Positions 7,768 through 15,831 of a stretch of DNA of 43,887 nucleotides are shown piece by piece. The notes under the pieces are model-generated. The model worked only from the letters and a program-made list of their open reading frames with translations, had not been told where the DNA came from and did not search any database. Origin of the DNA: JAYVJH01 sp043777595 (lineage in GTDB: Bacteria; Bacteroidota; Bacteroidia; Cytophagales; Spirosomataceae); NCBI GenBank assembly GCA_043777595.1, contig JAYWHT010000056.1, positions 1 to 43,887 of the forward strand, given 5' to 3'. The stretch's first letter is position 1. Each line of letters starts with the position of its first letter. Both the position numbers and the translations under genes were made by a program.

Positions 7768-8946
7768 ATATTAAGAAATATATTTAGCCATTTAGAAGCT
7801 CATTTGTCAAAACCACAGGCAACTGTCATAACTGGTATGAGAAGGGTTGGTAAAACTACTGCGTTGAAGTTTCTTTTAAACAAGGCGTTGCATACCAATA
7901 AGTTGTATTTGGATTTGGAAAAAATAGAAAACAGAAATCTATTCAGCCAAAATAACTATCAATCAATCGAAGTTGGTTTACAGGCATTGGGGCTTGTACT
8001 CAACTCTTCGTCAATATTGGCTTTGGACGAAATACAACTTGTACCCAACTCACCAAGTGTCATTAAATATTTGTACGATACCTACTCTATCAAATTTATC
8101 CTGACGGGTTCGAGTTCGTACTACCTTAAAAACCACTTTACAGAAAGTTTGGCTGGTCGAAAACGTATTTTTGAGATGTTTCCACTTAGTTTTGATGAGT
8201 TTTTGGCATTACGTGGTTTTGAATATTCACAGTTCGTAGCGACTGCTCGCAGGCCATTTTCAGCGTCTATTTATGCTATTTTTAAACAAGAATATGAATC
8301 TTTTTTAAGGTTTGGTGGATTTCCAGAAGTGGTACTGGCCGAAACAACAGATGATAAAATCGCATTTTTAAAAGATATTATCAATGCTTATATCGAGCTT
8401 GATATTAAACTTTTGTCTGACTTTCGGGTAAGCAATGACTTATATAAACTTTGTCAATTATTGGCTTCTCACACTGGTAGTCGGATTGATATCAGTAAGT
8501 TAAGTAGTATTTCGGGTATTAGTCGTAGTAAATTAACTGAATATATGGCCTTGTTTGAATACACTTATTTTATTCATCTTGTACCATCTTTTACCAAAAA
8601 TAAAGACAAAGAAATAGCAACTCAACGAAAGGTATATATTGCTGATACTGGTATGTTACAGGTTTTGGCGCAAGTAAGTAGTGGGCAAGTATTTGAAAAT
8701 GCCATAGCCTTACAGTTACTGCGAATGGGAGAGGTGGCTTATTATCAGAAAAAATCAGGGCAAGAAATAGACTTTATACTTGACAAAACTACTGCTATCG
8801 AAGTCAAAGAAACACCCTCGTATCCAGACTTAAAAGTACTAAAATACCGTACGGCCGATATTGAATTAGAGAGTAGCTGGCTCGTTGGAAGGCATTTTAC
8901 CAATAGTAACTTTCAAGATTGGTACTGGGGAGGCATACTATTTTAG
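7765..8946 (+). CDS. AAA ATPase with DUF4143 nuclease-like C-terminal domain
   Basis: This is a protein of about 393 residues from the common AAA_14/DUF4143 family. The N-terminal ATPase has Walker A GMRRVGKTT near residue 23, Walker B-like ILALDEIQLV, and a sensor ILTGSSSYYL. The C-terminal half carries the DUF4143 domain with a restriction-endonuclease-like core, seen as QEIDFIL followed by AIEVKE. Its biological role is unknown. Such genes are often mobile or defence-associated and occur in many copies per genome. I chose GTG 7765, which makes the protein begin VILRNIFSHL as in relatives. A TTG at 7744 would lie inside the inverted repeat. It converges on ribH with 2 bases between. Confidence 0.85.
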   Translation: MILRNIFSHLEAHLSKPQATVITGMRRVGKTTALKFLLNKALHTNKLYLDLEKIENRNLFSQNNYQSIEVGLQALGLVLNSSSILALDEIQLVPNSPSVIKYLYDTYSIKFILTGSSSYYLKNHFTESLAGRKRIFEMFPLSFDEFLALRGFEYSQFVATARRPFSASIYAIFKQEYESFLRFGGFPEVVLAETTDDKIAFLKDIINAYIELDIKLLSDFRVSNDLYKLCQLLASHTGSRIDISKLSSISGISRSKLTEYMALFEYTYFIHLVPSFTKNKDKEIATQRKVYIADTGMLQVLAQVSSGQVFENAIALQLLRMGEVAYYQKKSGQEIDFILDKTTAIEVKETPSYPDLKVLKYRTADIELESSWLVGRHFTNSNFQDWYWGGILF

Positions 8947-8948
8947 CT

Positions 8949-9419
8949 TTACCCGAATTTTAACATTTTAATAGCCGTAATGGCTGCTTCATCGCCTTTG
9001 TTGCCATGAACTCCGCCCGATCGGTCGAGGGCTTGTTGCTGGGTGTTGGGGGTGAGTACTCCAAAAATAACAGGCTTATTGTATTTGAGAGATACGTTTG
9101 TGATGCCATTTGCTACTGCTTCGCAGATAAAATCAAAATGGCGGGTTTCGCCCTGAATCACACAGCCGAGTGCAATGACAGCATCAATGTCTGTTTTTTG
9201 GGCATAGACTTGTGCGCCCAAACTCAACTCAAAGCTACCAGGCACATTGGCTCTGATGATGTTGTTGGGCTGTACGCCATTGTTTATCAGTGTTTGGTAT
9301 GCGCCTTCAAACAGTTTTTCGGTTACTTCGGGATTCCATTCTGCCACCACAATAGCAAATCGTTTTGCGGACACATCGGGTAGGGATTCGGTCGAAAACT
9401 CACTTAGGTTTTTTGTCAT
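8949..9419 (-). CDS. ribH: 6,7-dimethyl-8-ribityllumazine synthase
   Basis: RibH performs the penultimate step of riboflavin synthesis, condensing the ribityl-aminouracil with dihydroxybutanone phosphate. The 156-residue chain shows all family landmarks: AEWNPEVT near residue 27, VPGSFEL near 59, GCVIQGETRHFDF with the catalytic His94, FGVLT near 119, and GNKGDEAA near the C terminus, where phosphate is held. It is cytosolic and normally forms pentamers or 60-mer capsids. The gene is a single unit here with no other rib genes. It follows the YfgM-like gene on the same strand, but a terminator stands between them. Confidence 0.95.
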   Translation of the reverse strand: MTKNLSEFSTESLPDVSAKRFAIVVAEWNPEVTEKLFEGAYQTLINNGVQPNNIIRANVPGSFELSLGAQVYAQKTDIDAVIALGCVIQGETRHFDFICEAVANGITNVSLKYNKPVIFGVLTPNTQQQALDRSGGVHGNKGDEAAITAIKMLKFG

Positions 9420-9446
9420 CGGTCAGTATTTTTGTTATTGTTCCAA

Positions 9447-9484
9447 ACAAAAGGGTAGCCATCTCTAAATAGCTACCCTTTTGT
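9447..9484 (-). terminator. Terminator hairpin between the YfgM-like gene and ribH
   Basis: Arms 9447-9459 and 9472-9484 form a 13-base perfect stem (ACAAAAGGGTAGC with its complement) with a 12-base loop. It lies 35 bases after the stop of the minus-strand TPR gene, and the arms themselves supply the A and T tracts. Confidence 0.75.
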
Positions 9485-9518
9485 ACGTCTGTTTGTCTAT
9501 CAACAGTTTTGTTTGTTA

Positions 9519-10208
9519 CTATTCGGCCTCTAAGAGTGCCATGTATTTTTTTGCATTTAGGGCTTCGGCTGAGGTTGGGTATTTTTCCAACAAGTCGGCA
9601 TAAGTTCCAATGGCTTCTTTGTTTTGTTTTGCTTTTTCGTGTGCTATTGCCAGTTTCATGAGGTAGCTGGGCGTAAACTGGGCATTTGGCTTGTAGTTAG
9701 CGGCTTTTTCGTAGTAGCCAACGGCATCGCTTACTGCATTTTTTTCCATATACGCATCGCCAATGAGCGAGTAAGCCCGAGCTTGCACCAATAAGTCTGA
9801 CGAACTAAAAGATTTGAGTTGCTCTATTGCTTCATCAAACTTTCCTTGTTTTAGCAGAGCTGTTCCCATATAAAAATGTGCCAAGTTGCCAGAGGCTGTG
9901 CCACCAAAATCGTCAGCGATGGCTTTTAGACCGGGGCTGTTGGCAGAGCCTTTGAGTGCTTTATTGAGTGAGTCGGCTTCAAAAGCCAGCACTGGTGCAA
10001 ACATAGCTGCTTGAGCTTCTTCATCTTGGCTTTTTGTGTACCAGTTGTAGGCAAAGAATCCAAGTACAACGGCTACTACTGCACCAACTGCAATGTAGAT
10101 GGTTTTTTGGTTTTTGGCTAATACTTTTTCTACTTTACCTAACTCGTTGGCGAGACCTTCTGGCGATTCGATAAAATCTAAGCCTGAGTTTGTTTCTTGA
10201 TTGCTCAT
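9519..10208 (-). CDS. Membrane-anchored TPR protein (YfgM-like)
   Basis: This 229-residue protein has a short cytosolic N terminus and one transmembrane helix at about residues 35-57 (TIYIAVGAVVAVVLGFFAY). A periplasmic domain with about four tetratricopeptide repeats follows. Repeats are visible as GTALLKQGKFDEAIEQLKSF, AYSLIGDAYMEKNAVSDAVGYYEKA, and the closing KYPTSAEALNAKKY. The layout equals that of YfgM, the ancillary SecYEG/PpiD partner of proteobacteria, but orthology is not certain. It sits alone between an AT-rich gap and a terminator. Confidence 0.8.
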   Translation of the reverse strand: MSNQETNSGLDFIESPEGLANELGKVEKVLAKNQKTIYIAVGAVVAVVLGFFAYNWYTKSQDEEAQAAMFAPVLAFEADSLNKALKGSANSPGLKAIADDFGGTASGNLAHFYMGTALLKQGKFDEAIEQLKSFSSSDLLVQARAYSLIGDAYMEKNAVSDAVGYYEKAANYKPNAQFTPSYLMKLAIAHEKAKQNKEAIGTYADLLEKYPTSAEALNAKKYMALLEAE

Positions 10209-10423
10209 TTGTGATTGACGATTATTATTGTTTGATGTTTGGCAATATATTTTTGGTTGCCTCTACAACTCAAACTTTAAAAACTTTTTTAATAAAATTT
10301 AAAAAACAGGAATTGGAGTGCAAAATTACTGAAACAGTTGGAATTGAAAAACAACTATTGATTATTTGTTTATATTATTGCCAAAAATGATGCCAAAACA
10401 GACTTTATGTTGCGTTTTTGTAT

Positions 10424-11458
10424 TTATTTTTCAATATTACTCATCTCAACAAACTCGTGGACGCTCAAATTTCGGTCATCGACATAAAAATTAGCGGCAG
10501 GTTTGCCCAATCTCAGTTCGTGATGCTTCACTCCCCAGCGTTGTATTTGGCCGCTCGTTACGGTCGTCCAGTCAATGCCAGTCATTGAGCCTCGGGCTGT
10601 AAAAAGTACAATCTGGTGGCCAGCCTCGTATAGTTTATTAACGGCATCTATTACAGTTTGGTTAGGCTCTGATAGGTTATAATCGTTATTGGGCGACAGT
10701 TGCGCTACTACACCGTCAATGTCCACCACAAAGGTTTTGAGTTTGGAGTCTGTTTGGTGTTGGCTCTGAACGATGAGCCGCTCGGCCTGTTCCCAATCTG
10801 CTTGAAAATCAATGTCATTGAACTCCGCCATCAGATAGCCACCAATGTTTTGGCCGGTCATTGAGTTTTGGTCTATGAGCGTTGTGTAGCGCATTACGTC
10901 AATGCAGGCGTTTTGTAGATATACTTCGGGCAATGCCTGGCGGGGTTGGTTGTAGGGTTCGGCTACGTTGTCGAGACGGAGGAGTGGTTTGAGTTGGCCG
11001 CTTTCTTGCATTACCCACATTTTGTAGGGAGTGTGTGGTACGGCACTCACTGAGCGTACACTGTCCAACTGCTCATTGTCAATTAGTTGGCCAATCATGG
11101 CATCAATGTCGGCTACTTTTCTGAACGGTGATGTAGGTCTTAGATGAACTACAATGTCGGGTTTGTAGCTTTCGTGGGTGACGAGCCAGTTGAGCGTATG
11201 CCGAAATACCTCTAAGTCGGTCGTCAAGTCGCCCGAAATTTCGTCTGGTCGCAAGTATGGTACTTCTGCCCCAAAAGCCTCTGCTACTTGTTTGTAGTAA
11301 AGGCTGTCGGTCGATACGATGGTGCGGCTGATGTGCTTCGAGGCCAATGCTTGCTCGATAGAATAACCCATGAGTGGCTTGCCTGCCAGCGATTTAATAT
11401 TTTTGTCAATAATTGACTTTGACCCTTGGCGGGCAGGAATGATGGCGAGAATATTCAA
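10424..11458 (-). CDS. Acylneuraminate-type cytidylyltransferase fused to HAD phosphatase-like domain
   Basis: Residues 1 to about 225 form a CMP-sugar synthetase of the NeuA family. They start with the nucleotide-binding MNILAIIPARQGSKSI, followed by STDSLYYKQVAEAFGAEV and HLRPTSPFRKVADID. They would activate a nonulosonic acid (sialic, legionaminic or similar) with CTP. Residues about 240-335 form a separate HAD-type domain. It has the nucleophile motif VVDIDGVV, a FTARG motif II, and GKPAANFYVDD near the end. Such a fusion could join dephosphorylation and activation of the same sugar. No neuB-like synthase is nearby. The start codon is TTG (11458), the only one that gives the family N terminus. 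Confidence 0.8.
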   Translation of the reverse strand: MNILAIIPARQGSKSIIDKNIKSLAGKPLMGYSIEQALASKHISRTIVSTDSLYYKQVAEAFGAEVPYLRPDEISGDLTTDLEVFRHTLNWLVTHESYKPDIVVHLRPTSPFRKVADIDAMIGQLIDNEQLDSVRSVSAVPHTPYKMWVMQESGQLKPLLRLDNVAEPYNQPRQALPEVYLQNACIDVMRYTTLIDQNSMTGQNIGGYLMAEFNDIDFQADWEQAERLIVQSQHQTDSKLKTFVVDIDGVVAQLSPNNDYNLSEPNQTVIDAVNKLYEAGHQIVLFTARGSMTGIDWTTVTSGQIQRWGVKHHELRLGKPAANFYVDDRNLSVHEFVEMSNIEK

Positions 11459-11527
11459 AATAAAATGGCTTTTGTTTGGTCAATATACACTCAACAATTC
11501 TGAGGGTATTGACGTTCATAACTGGTT

Positions 11528-12067
11528 TTATTTTTTGGCCATCAAAACCCAATTACTTTTTACCGAGATTACTTCTGCAATTTTAGCAAAAACAACAGTC
11601 GGAATATCTATTTTATGATCTACTAATTTTATGTTAAAATTCGACTCCATCATTATCTGACCTTTGCCAACAGTTAGCTTACCTTTTATGATGCGGTCTT
11701 GTTTTATACCATGTATTTCCAGCGTTCCTTTGGCCGAAACATCATAGACACCATCTTTTTTGAAGTCAATCGTCTCCTGAATTTTACCCCTGAACGTAGC
11801 CGTAGGATATTTGTCCGACTCCATGTAGTTTTCATTAAAATGTTCTTGCATCAATTTGTTTGGAAACACAAACTGATTCATGGCCATTTTGATAGCAATT
11901 TCGCCTTTGGCAGTGTTGATAATAGCCGCTGTGTTGGTGTTTTTGGCTGCAATGTTTTCGAGAGGTGTCTCCGAAAAAAATGAGGTTTCGCCTGTTTGGG
12001 TCAAAAATAGTTGTGCATGAGCCGACAAAGCCAATACCAACAAGAAAGATGTGATGAGGATTTTCAT
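11528..12067 (-). CDS. YceI-family periplasmic protein
   Basis: This 179-residue protein has a signal peptide ending at SAHAQ. The mature part is a YceI domain, a lipocalin-like barrel that in other bacteria binds polyprenoid lipids such as ubiquinone precursors. Family features are the FSETPLENIAAKN opening, the MESDKYPTATFRGKI core and the TLEIHGIKQDRIIKGKL strand pair. The chain is slightly shorter than many YceI proteins. It is the last gene of a three-gene operon (Rieske, DUF5777, YceI), 5 bases after the DUF5777 gene. It may carry a lipid or quinone for that redox unit, which is inference. Confidence 0.85.
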   Translation of the reverse strand: MKILITSFLLVLALSAHAQLFLTQTGETSFFSETPLENIAAKNTNTAAIINTAKGEIAIKMAMNQFVFPNKLMQEHFNENYMESDKYPTATFRGKIQETIDFKKDGVYDVSAKGTLEIHGIKQDRIIKGKLTVGKGQIMMESNFNIKLVDHKIDIPTVVFAKIAEVISVKSNWVLMAKK

Positions 12068-12072
12068 GCGTG

Positions 12073-12954
12073 CTATTTTTTAGATTTACCGTCGAAACTA
12101 AAAGTTCTTGAAAGATTGAAGCCATAAAAAATATCACCTTTGCTCCATTGGCCAGTAGTTTGGCCTATAAACTGGCTCTCTACCATGCTCCTTGAATTGG
12201 TAAAATGAAGCTGAAAAACGTGGCCGCCTGTCTCAATATCAAAACCTACCGAAAGGCAATTGGTATAAATACTATTTCTATTTTGAGGATTGAGCCAATA
12301 TTCTACATTGAGCGTTGTGCGTTTGCTTATCTTGGCTCGCCCACCCAAGCCAACAGATACCAAGGTGTTGGGGTCGTTGGTTAGCTCGACTTTGTTTCGG
12401 TGTAGTATTGTTGGCGATATTTGAACAGAGATTTTGTCGTTCAGCTTGCGTGCTATCAGCAACTGACCACAATATGACTGTCTTTGTAGATTATCATTGA
12501 ATCTAAAATCAGGTCCAGTTGGCATCGTAATTGTGGCCACACTTCCAAAAACTGAAACGCTCAGAGGCATATTTCGTTCGCCAGACGACTGCCGAAGTAG
12601 TTTATATTTGGCAAAATAATCATACGTTTTTTGATAGCCACTACGGCCAACACCTACCATAAAGTTGTCGGTTATGCCATATTCAAATGCAATACGTGCT
12701 TTTGCTTGGTCAAGTCCCCAAAGCTCGCCAAAGCCAGAGTTCAAAGCCCCAAATCTATGTGAAATTCTGAAATCCATGTGCTTGGCGGCCATATTCTCAA
12801 CCGAATGGCCATTGATGACCCTTGTAGATTTAAAAGTGGCCGTTGCGTAGTTGGTAACTGGCTTTGTGTCTTTGTCCAATTCACCAAATAAATCATCTTG
12901 CGCCCATGAGGACGTTGCCCAGCAAAATAACATGCAGGTTAGTAGCTTTTTCAT
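12073..12954 (-). CDS. DUF5777 family beta-barrel protein
   Basis: This 293-residue protein has a signal peptide (MKKLLTCMLFCWATSSWAQ) and then alternating strand-forming sequence typical of an outer-membrane barrel. Members of DUF5777 are recognised by the early STRVINGHSVE segment, the HRFGALNSGFGELWGLDQ segment and a GQWSKGDIFYGFNLSRTF ending, all present here. Function is not established. It is the middle gene of the Rieske-DUF5777-YceI operon, 19 bases after the Rieske gene. That suggests an outer-membrane or periplasmic role coupled to electron transfer. Confidence 0.8.
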   Translation of the reverse strand: MKKLLTCMLFCWATSSWAQDDLFGELDKDTKPVTNYATATFKSTRVINGHSVENMAAKHMDFRISHRFGALNSGFGELWGLDQAKARIAFEYGITDNFMVGVGRSGYQKTYDYFAKYKLLRQSSGERNMPLSVSVFGSVATITMPTGPDFRFNDNLQRQSYCGQLLIARKLNDKISVQISPTILHRNKVELTNDPNTLVSVGLGGRAKISKRTTLNVEYWLNPQNRNSIYTNCLSVGFDIETGGHVFQLHFTNSRSMVESQFIGQTTGQWSKGDIFYGFNLSRTFSFDGKSKK

Positions 12955-12973
12955 AAAATTGTGTTTTTAAAAC

Positions 12974-13396
12974 TTAGGTGTTTACTGTGAGCGTTGTGCC
13001 GTTTAAGGTTGTAGTATAAATCCTCAACCCATTTCTGGCTACGGTATTTAGTCCTTTTCCATCTGTCGAGAATCTTGCACCATGCACAGAGCAAGTCCAC
13101 TCGTTGTTTCTGAAAGTAATGGCATTGTTGCCTTCGTGGCTGCAAGTAACGGTAGCAGCTATATAGCTACCGTTTGAATTGGCTACGACTATACCATTTG
13201 TAACCACAAACCCACCACTGGTTTTGAGGCCAGCATTTACGGCATCGTTTAGATTTAGTGTAACCCCAGCAGTGGGGTTTACGGTATTACTTTCATTTTG
13301 GCAGCTATCAAGCGTATAGAGTGTAAAGAGGGCAGCGCCAGAGAAGCCTATTTTTTTTAAAAATTCGTTGCGATTGATTTTTTCCTGTGTTGTCAT
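12974..13396 (-). CDS. Rieske [2Fe-2S] lipoprotein
   Basis: This is a protein of about 140 residues with an N-terminal export signal (FLKKIGFSGAALFTLYTLDSC). Its Cys fits a lipobox, so the domain is probably lipid-anchored outside the cytoplasmic membrane. The Rieske cluster ligands are clear: Cys-Ser-His in VTCSHEG and Cys-x-x-His in WTCSVHGARF. I prefer the ATG at 13396; an earlier in-frame start at 13423 adds nine residues without purpose. It lacks any cytochrome bc1 partner nearby, so it is likely an electron carrier with DUF5777 and YceI rather than part of a bc complex. Confidence 0.88.
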   Translation of the reverse strand: MTTQEKINRNEFLKKIGFSGAALFTLYTLDSCQNESNTVNPTAGVTLNLNDAVNAGLKTSGGFVVTNGIVVANSNGSYIAATVTCSHEGNNAITFRNNEWTCSVHGARFSTDGKGLNTVARNGLRIYTTTLNGTTLTVNT

Positions 13397-13623
13397 AAAA
13401 GTTAAAGGTTTGTTTTCTTGCAATACGACATTACATACGGCAAGGTTGAGTTTGTAGATTTGAAACGATATTTATTTAATAAAATACTACCTGCACCACA
13501 ATTGGACTAAACTGTAATGATAGCCGTAAAATTAACGATTTTTGGTAGCGTTACATATTTTTTGTGTTAAATATCAGTAACATAACTACTTAATTCAGCT
13601 CATAGTTTGAATCAAATATGATT

Positions 13624-14361
13624 TTAGTAAAGTAACATCGAACCAACTGCCCTAATTTTTTCAATGTCACTATACACAATCTCAAAATCGCTGGCGTTAA
13701 TGGCCGAGGCCATCTTCAATTCTGGGTTTTGGTATTGCATGAGGCTTTGTCGGGTGGCTTTGGCAGTAAGGTGTAGTGAATCAACGCCCGTGGCCAATAG
13801 TTCTACTGCATTTTCGGCACATACCCCTGCACCTGCCATGATTTGTATTTGGCCAGCAGCAGCGGCCACCAACTGCCCAAGTAGTGTTTTGCCCTCAATA
13901 GCCGATGGTTTATGGCCAGAAGTCAATAGTCTAATTGCCCCCGTTTCGATGACGTGCTTCAAAGCAGCAAAAGGCTCGATGGTTCTGTCGAAAGCCCTAT
14001 GAAAAGTAGTATGAAGCGGTTTGGCAAGATTTACCAATGCTTTTGTGCGGGCTACGTCCACCGTTCCGTTGGGGTTCAAGATACCCAGTACAACACCAGC
14101 AGCACCGATTTTTTTGACGACTTCAATGTCTCGGCACATAATTTCATATTCTAAATCATCATAACAAAAATCGCCACCACGAGGTCGAATCATGACGTGG
14201 GTTTCGATGGTTAGGTTTTCGACAGCCCAAGCCACCAAGCCTGCACTGGGAGTTGTGCCGCCCTCATGCAAGCCAGCACATAGTTCTACACGCTGCGCTC
14301 CAGCTTTCTGGGCATTGAGACAGGATTCGGGCGAAAAAACGCAAATTTCGATTGGTTTCAT
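13624..14361 (-). CDS. cutC: CutC family TIM-barrel protein
   Basis: This 245-residue protein matches CutC along its length: IEICVFSPESCLNAQKAGAQRVELC at the start, the VMIRPRGGDFCY segment near residue 55, TFHRAFDRT near 120, and a Gly-rich GAGVCAENAVELL near 185. CutC was first linked to copper tolerance in E. coli, though later work questioned this. The fold is a TIM barrel and the family's reaction is not settled. The protein is cytosolic. The gene stands alone, divergent from the M16 peptidase gene with a 220-base gap between starts. Confidence 0.9.
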   Translation of the reverse strand: MKPIEICVFSPESCLNAQKAGAQRVELCAGLHEGGTTPSAGLVAWAVENLTIETHVMIRPRGGDFCYDDLEYEIMCRDIEVVKKIGAAGVVLGILNPNGTVDVARTKALVNLAKPLHTTFHRAFDRTIEPFAALKHVIETGAIRLLTSGHKPSAIEGKTLLGQLVAAAAGQIQIMAGAGVCAENAVELLATGVDSLHLTAKATRQSLMQYQNPELKMASAINASDFEIVYSDIEKIRAVGSMLLY

Positions 14362-14540
14362 TGAAGGTAGTTATTGGGTTACAGAGTTGTTTCTCTATAA
14401 AATACTTTGTAGTTTGTTCAAAGATAACACCAACACATAACCTTGCCACCAAACTTCATTTTATTTTCTTCAAAACTATAACATTACGCCATACCAATAG
14501 TTAATTTATTGGTTATTACCCTGTTTTAGACCGAAACGGT

Positions 14541-14548
14541 TATCTTTG
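14541..14548 (+). promoter_or_regulatory. -7 promoter box (TATCTTTG) of the M16 peptidase gene
   Basis: This is a full TAnnTTTG match 33 bases before the ATG at 14582. No clear -33 box at 19-21 bases is seen. Confidence 0.4.
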
Positions 14549-14581
14549 TAGGTTATATCAAAAAAAAAGAATTGCTCCCGA

Positions 14582-15823
14582 ATGGAAGACTACCACATAC
14601 ATACCTTGGCCAATGGCATCAGGGTTTTGCACAAACAAGTAACACACACACAAATTGCTCACTGGGGTATTATGCTCGATATTGGTAGCCGAGACGAGCA
14701 AGAACACCAGCAAGGGTTGGCGCACTTTTGGGAGCATTTGGCTTTTAAAGGAACTGAAAAACGAAAGTCGCATCACATCATCAATCGCCTCGAAAACGTA
14801 GGGGGCGAACTAAACGCCTACACAACAAAAGAAAAAATATGTTTTCATGCTTCGCTTCTCGAAAGCCACAGCGACCGTGCCATAGAGCTACTGGCTGATA
14901 TTACATTTCATTCTATTTTTCCAGACAATCAGATTGAGCGTGAGCGTGGGGTAATATTAGAAGAAATGTCGATGTACTACGACTCACCCGAAGATGCAAT
15001 ACAGGACGATTTTGACGAGGTTGTTTTTCAGAATCATCAATTAGGGCGTAATATTTTGGGCAATATCGATAGCGTTAAGTCGTTCACTAAGAAAGACTTA
15101 CACAATTTTATTGCCGAAAATTTTGACACAGAGCGCACTGTCGTTGCATCGGTCAGTAGGCAGCCATTTAGTAAAGTTGTGAAGCAAGTAGAAAAATACT
15201 TTGCTGACTTGCCTTACAAAAAATCAGCACGATTACGAACTGCCCCAAGTATATATTTACCAAAAAATATCCAACAAAAACGAGGTCTCACCCAAGCACA
15301 GTTTGCAACAGGACGACCAGCCTATCATTTGGCAGACGACAGACGGCTACCGTTTTTTATGCTCGTAAACCTATTGGGCGGCCCGGGTATGAACTCCCGA
15401 TTTAATATGAGTCTTCGTGAAAAAAATGGATTGGTTTATTCTATTGATGCCAATTATACGCCTTATTTGGACACTGGTTTTTTGGGGATATTTTTTGGAA
15501 CAGAACCCAAAAATGTTGAAAAAGCAAAATCGCTCGTATCAAGAGAACTAAGATTGGTACGAGAAAAAGCACTGACAGACAGACAATTACATGACCTCAA
15601 AAACCAGTTGATGGGCCAGTTGGCTATGTCCGAAGAAAGTAACATGGGCTTTATGCTCATGATGGCCAAAAGCACACTCGACACTGGCAGAGTAGATTCG
15701 CTGCCAGAAATTTTTGCTGAAATCAATGCCGTTACCAGCCAACAACTCCAAGACATTGCCAACGAAATGTTTGACGAAAACCAGTGGTGTAGCCTGACTT
15801 TTATGCCCGACGAAAACCAATAA
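14582..15823 (+). CDS. M16 family zinc peptidase (single-unit)
   Basis: This 413-residue zinc metallopeptidase of the pitrilysin/insulinase family (M16) has the inverted zinc motif HxxEH as HFWEH at residues 48-52. The further Glu ligand lies in ERERGVILEEM near 122. The C-terminal half is the usual inactive M16 lobe (GGPGMNSRFNMSLREKNGLVYSI near 265). The absence of a signal peptide suggests a cytosolic enzyme, like those processing small peptides, but no substrate is known. mutS2 starts 8 bases after the stop, so the two genes are probably co-transcribed. Confidence 0.9.
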   Translation: MEDYHIHTLANGIRVLHKQVTHTQIAHWGIMLDIGSRDEQEHQQGLAHFWEHLAFKGTEKRKSHHIINRLENVGGELNAYTTKEKICFHASLLESHSDRAIELLADITFHSIFPDNQIERERGVILEEMSMYYDSPEDAIQDDFDEVVFQNHQLGRNILGNIDSVKSFTKKDLHNFIAENFDTERTVVASVSRQPFSKVVKQVEKYFADLPYKKSARLRTAPSIYLPKNIQQKRGLTQAQFATGRPAYHLADDRRLPFFMLVNLLGGPGMNSRFNMSLREKNGLVYSIDANYTPYLDTGFLGIFFGTEPKNVEKAKSLVSRELRLVREKALTDRQLHDLKNQLMGQLAMSEESNMGFMLMMAKSTLDTGRVDSLPEIFAEINAVTSQQLQDIANEMFDENQWCSLTFMPDENQ

Positions 15824-15831
15824 AAACCCCA

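Noticed and set aside
7765..9419. Defence island around the DUF4143 ATPase.
   Set aside because: No restriction, nuclease or other defence genes are near; the next gene is ribH.
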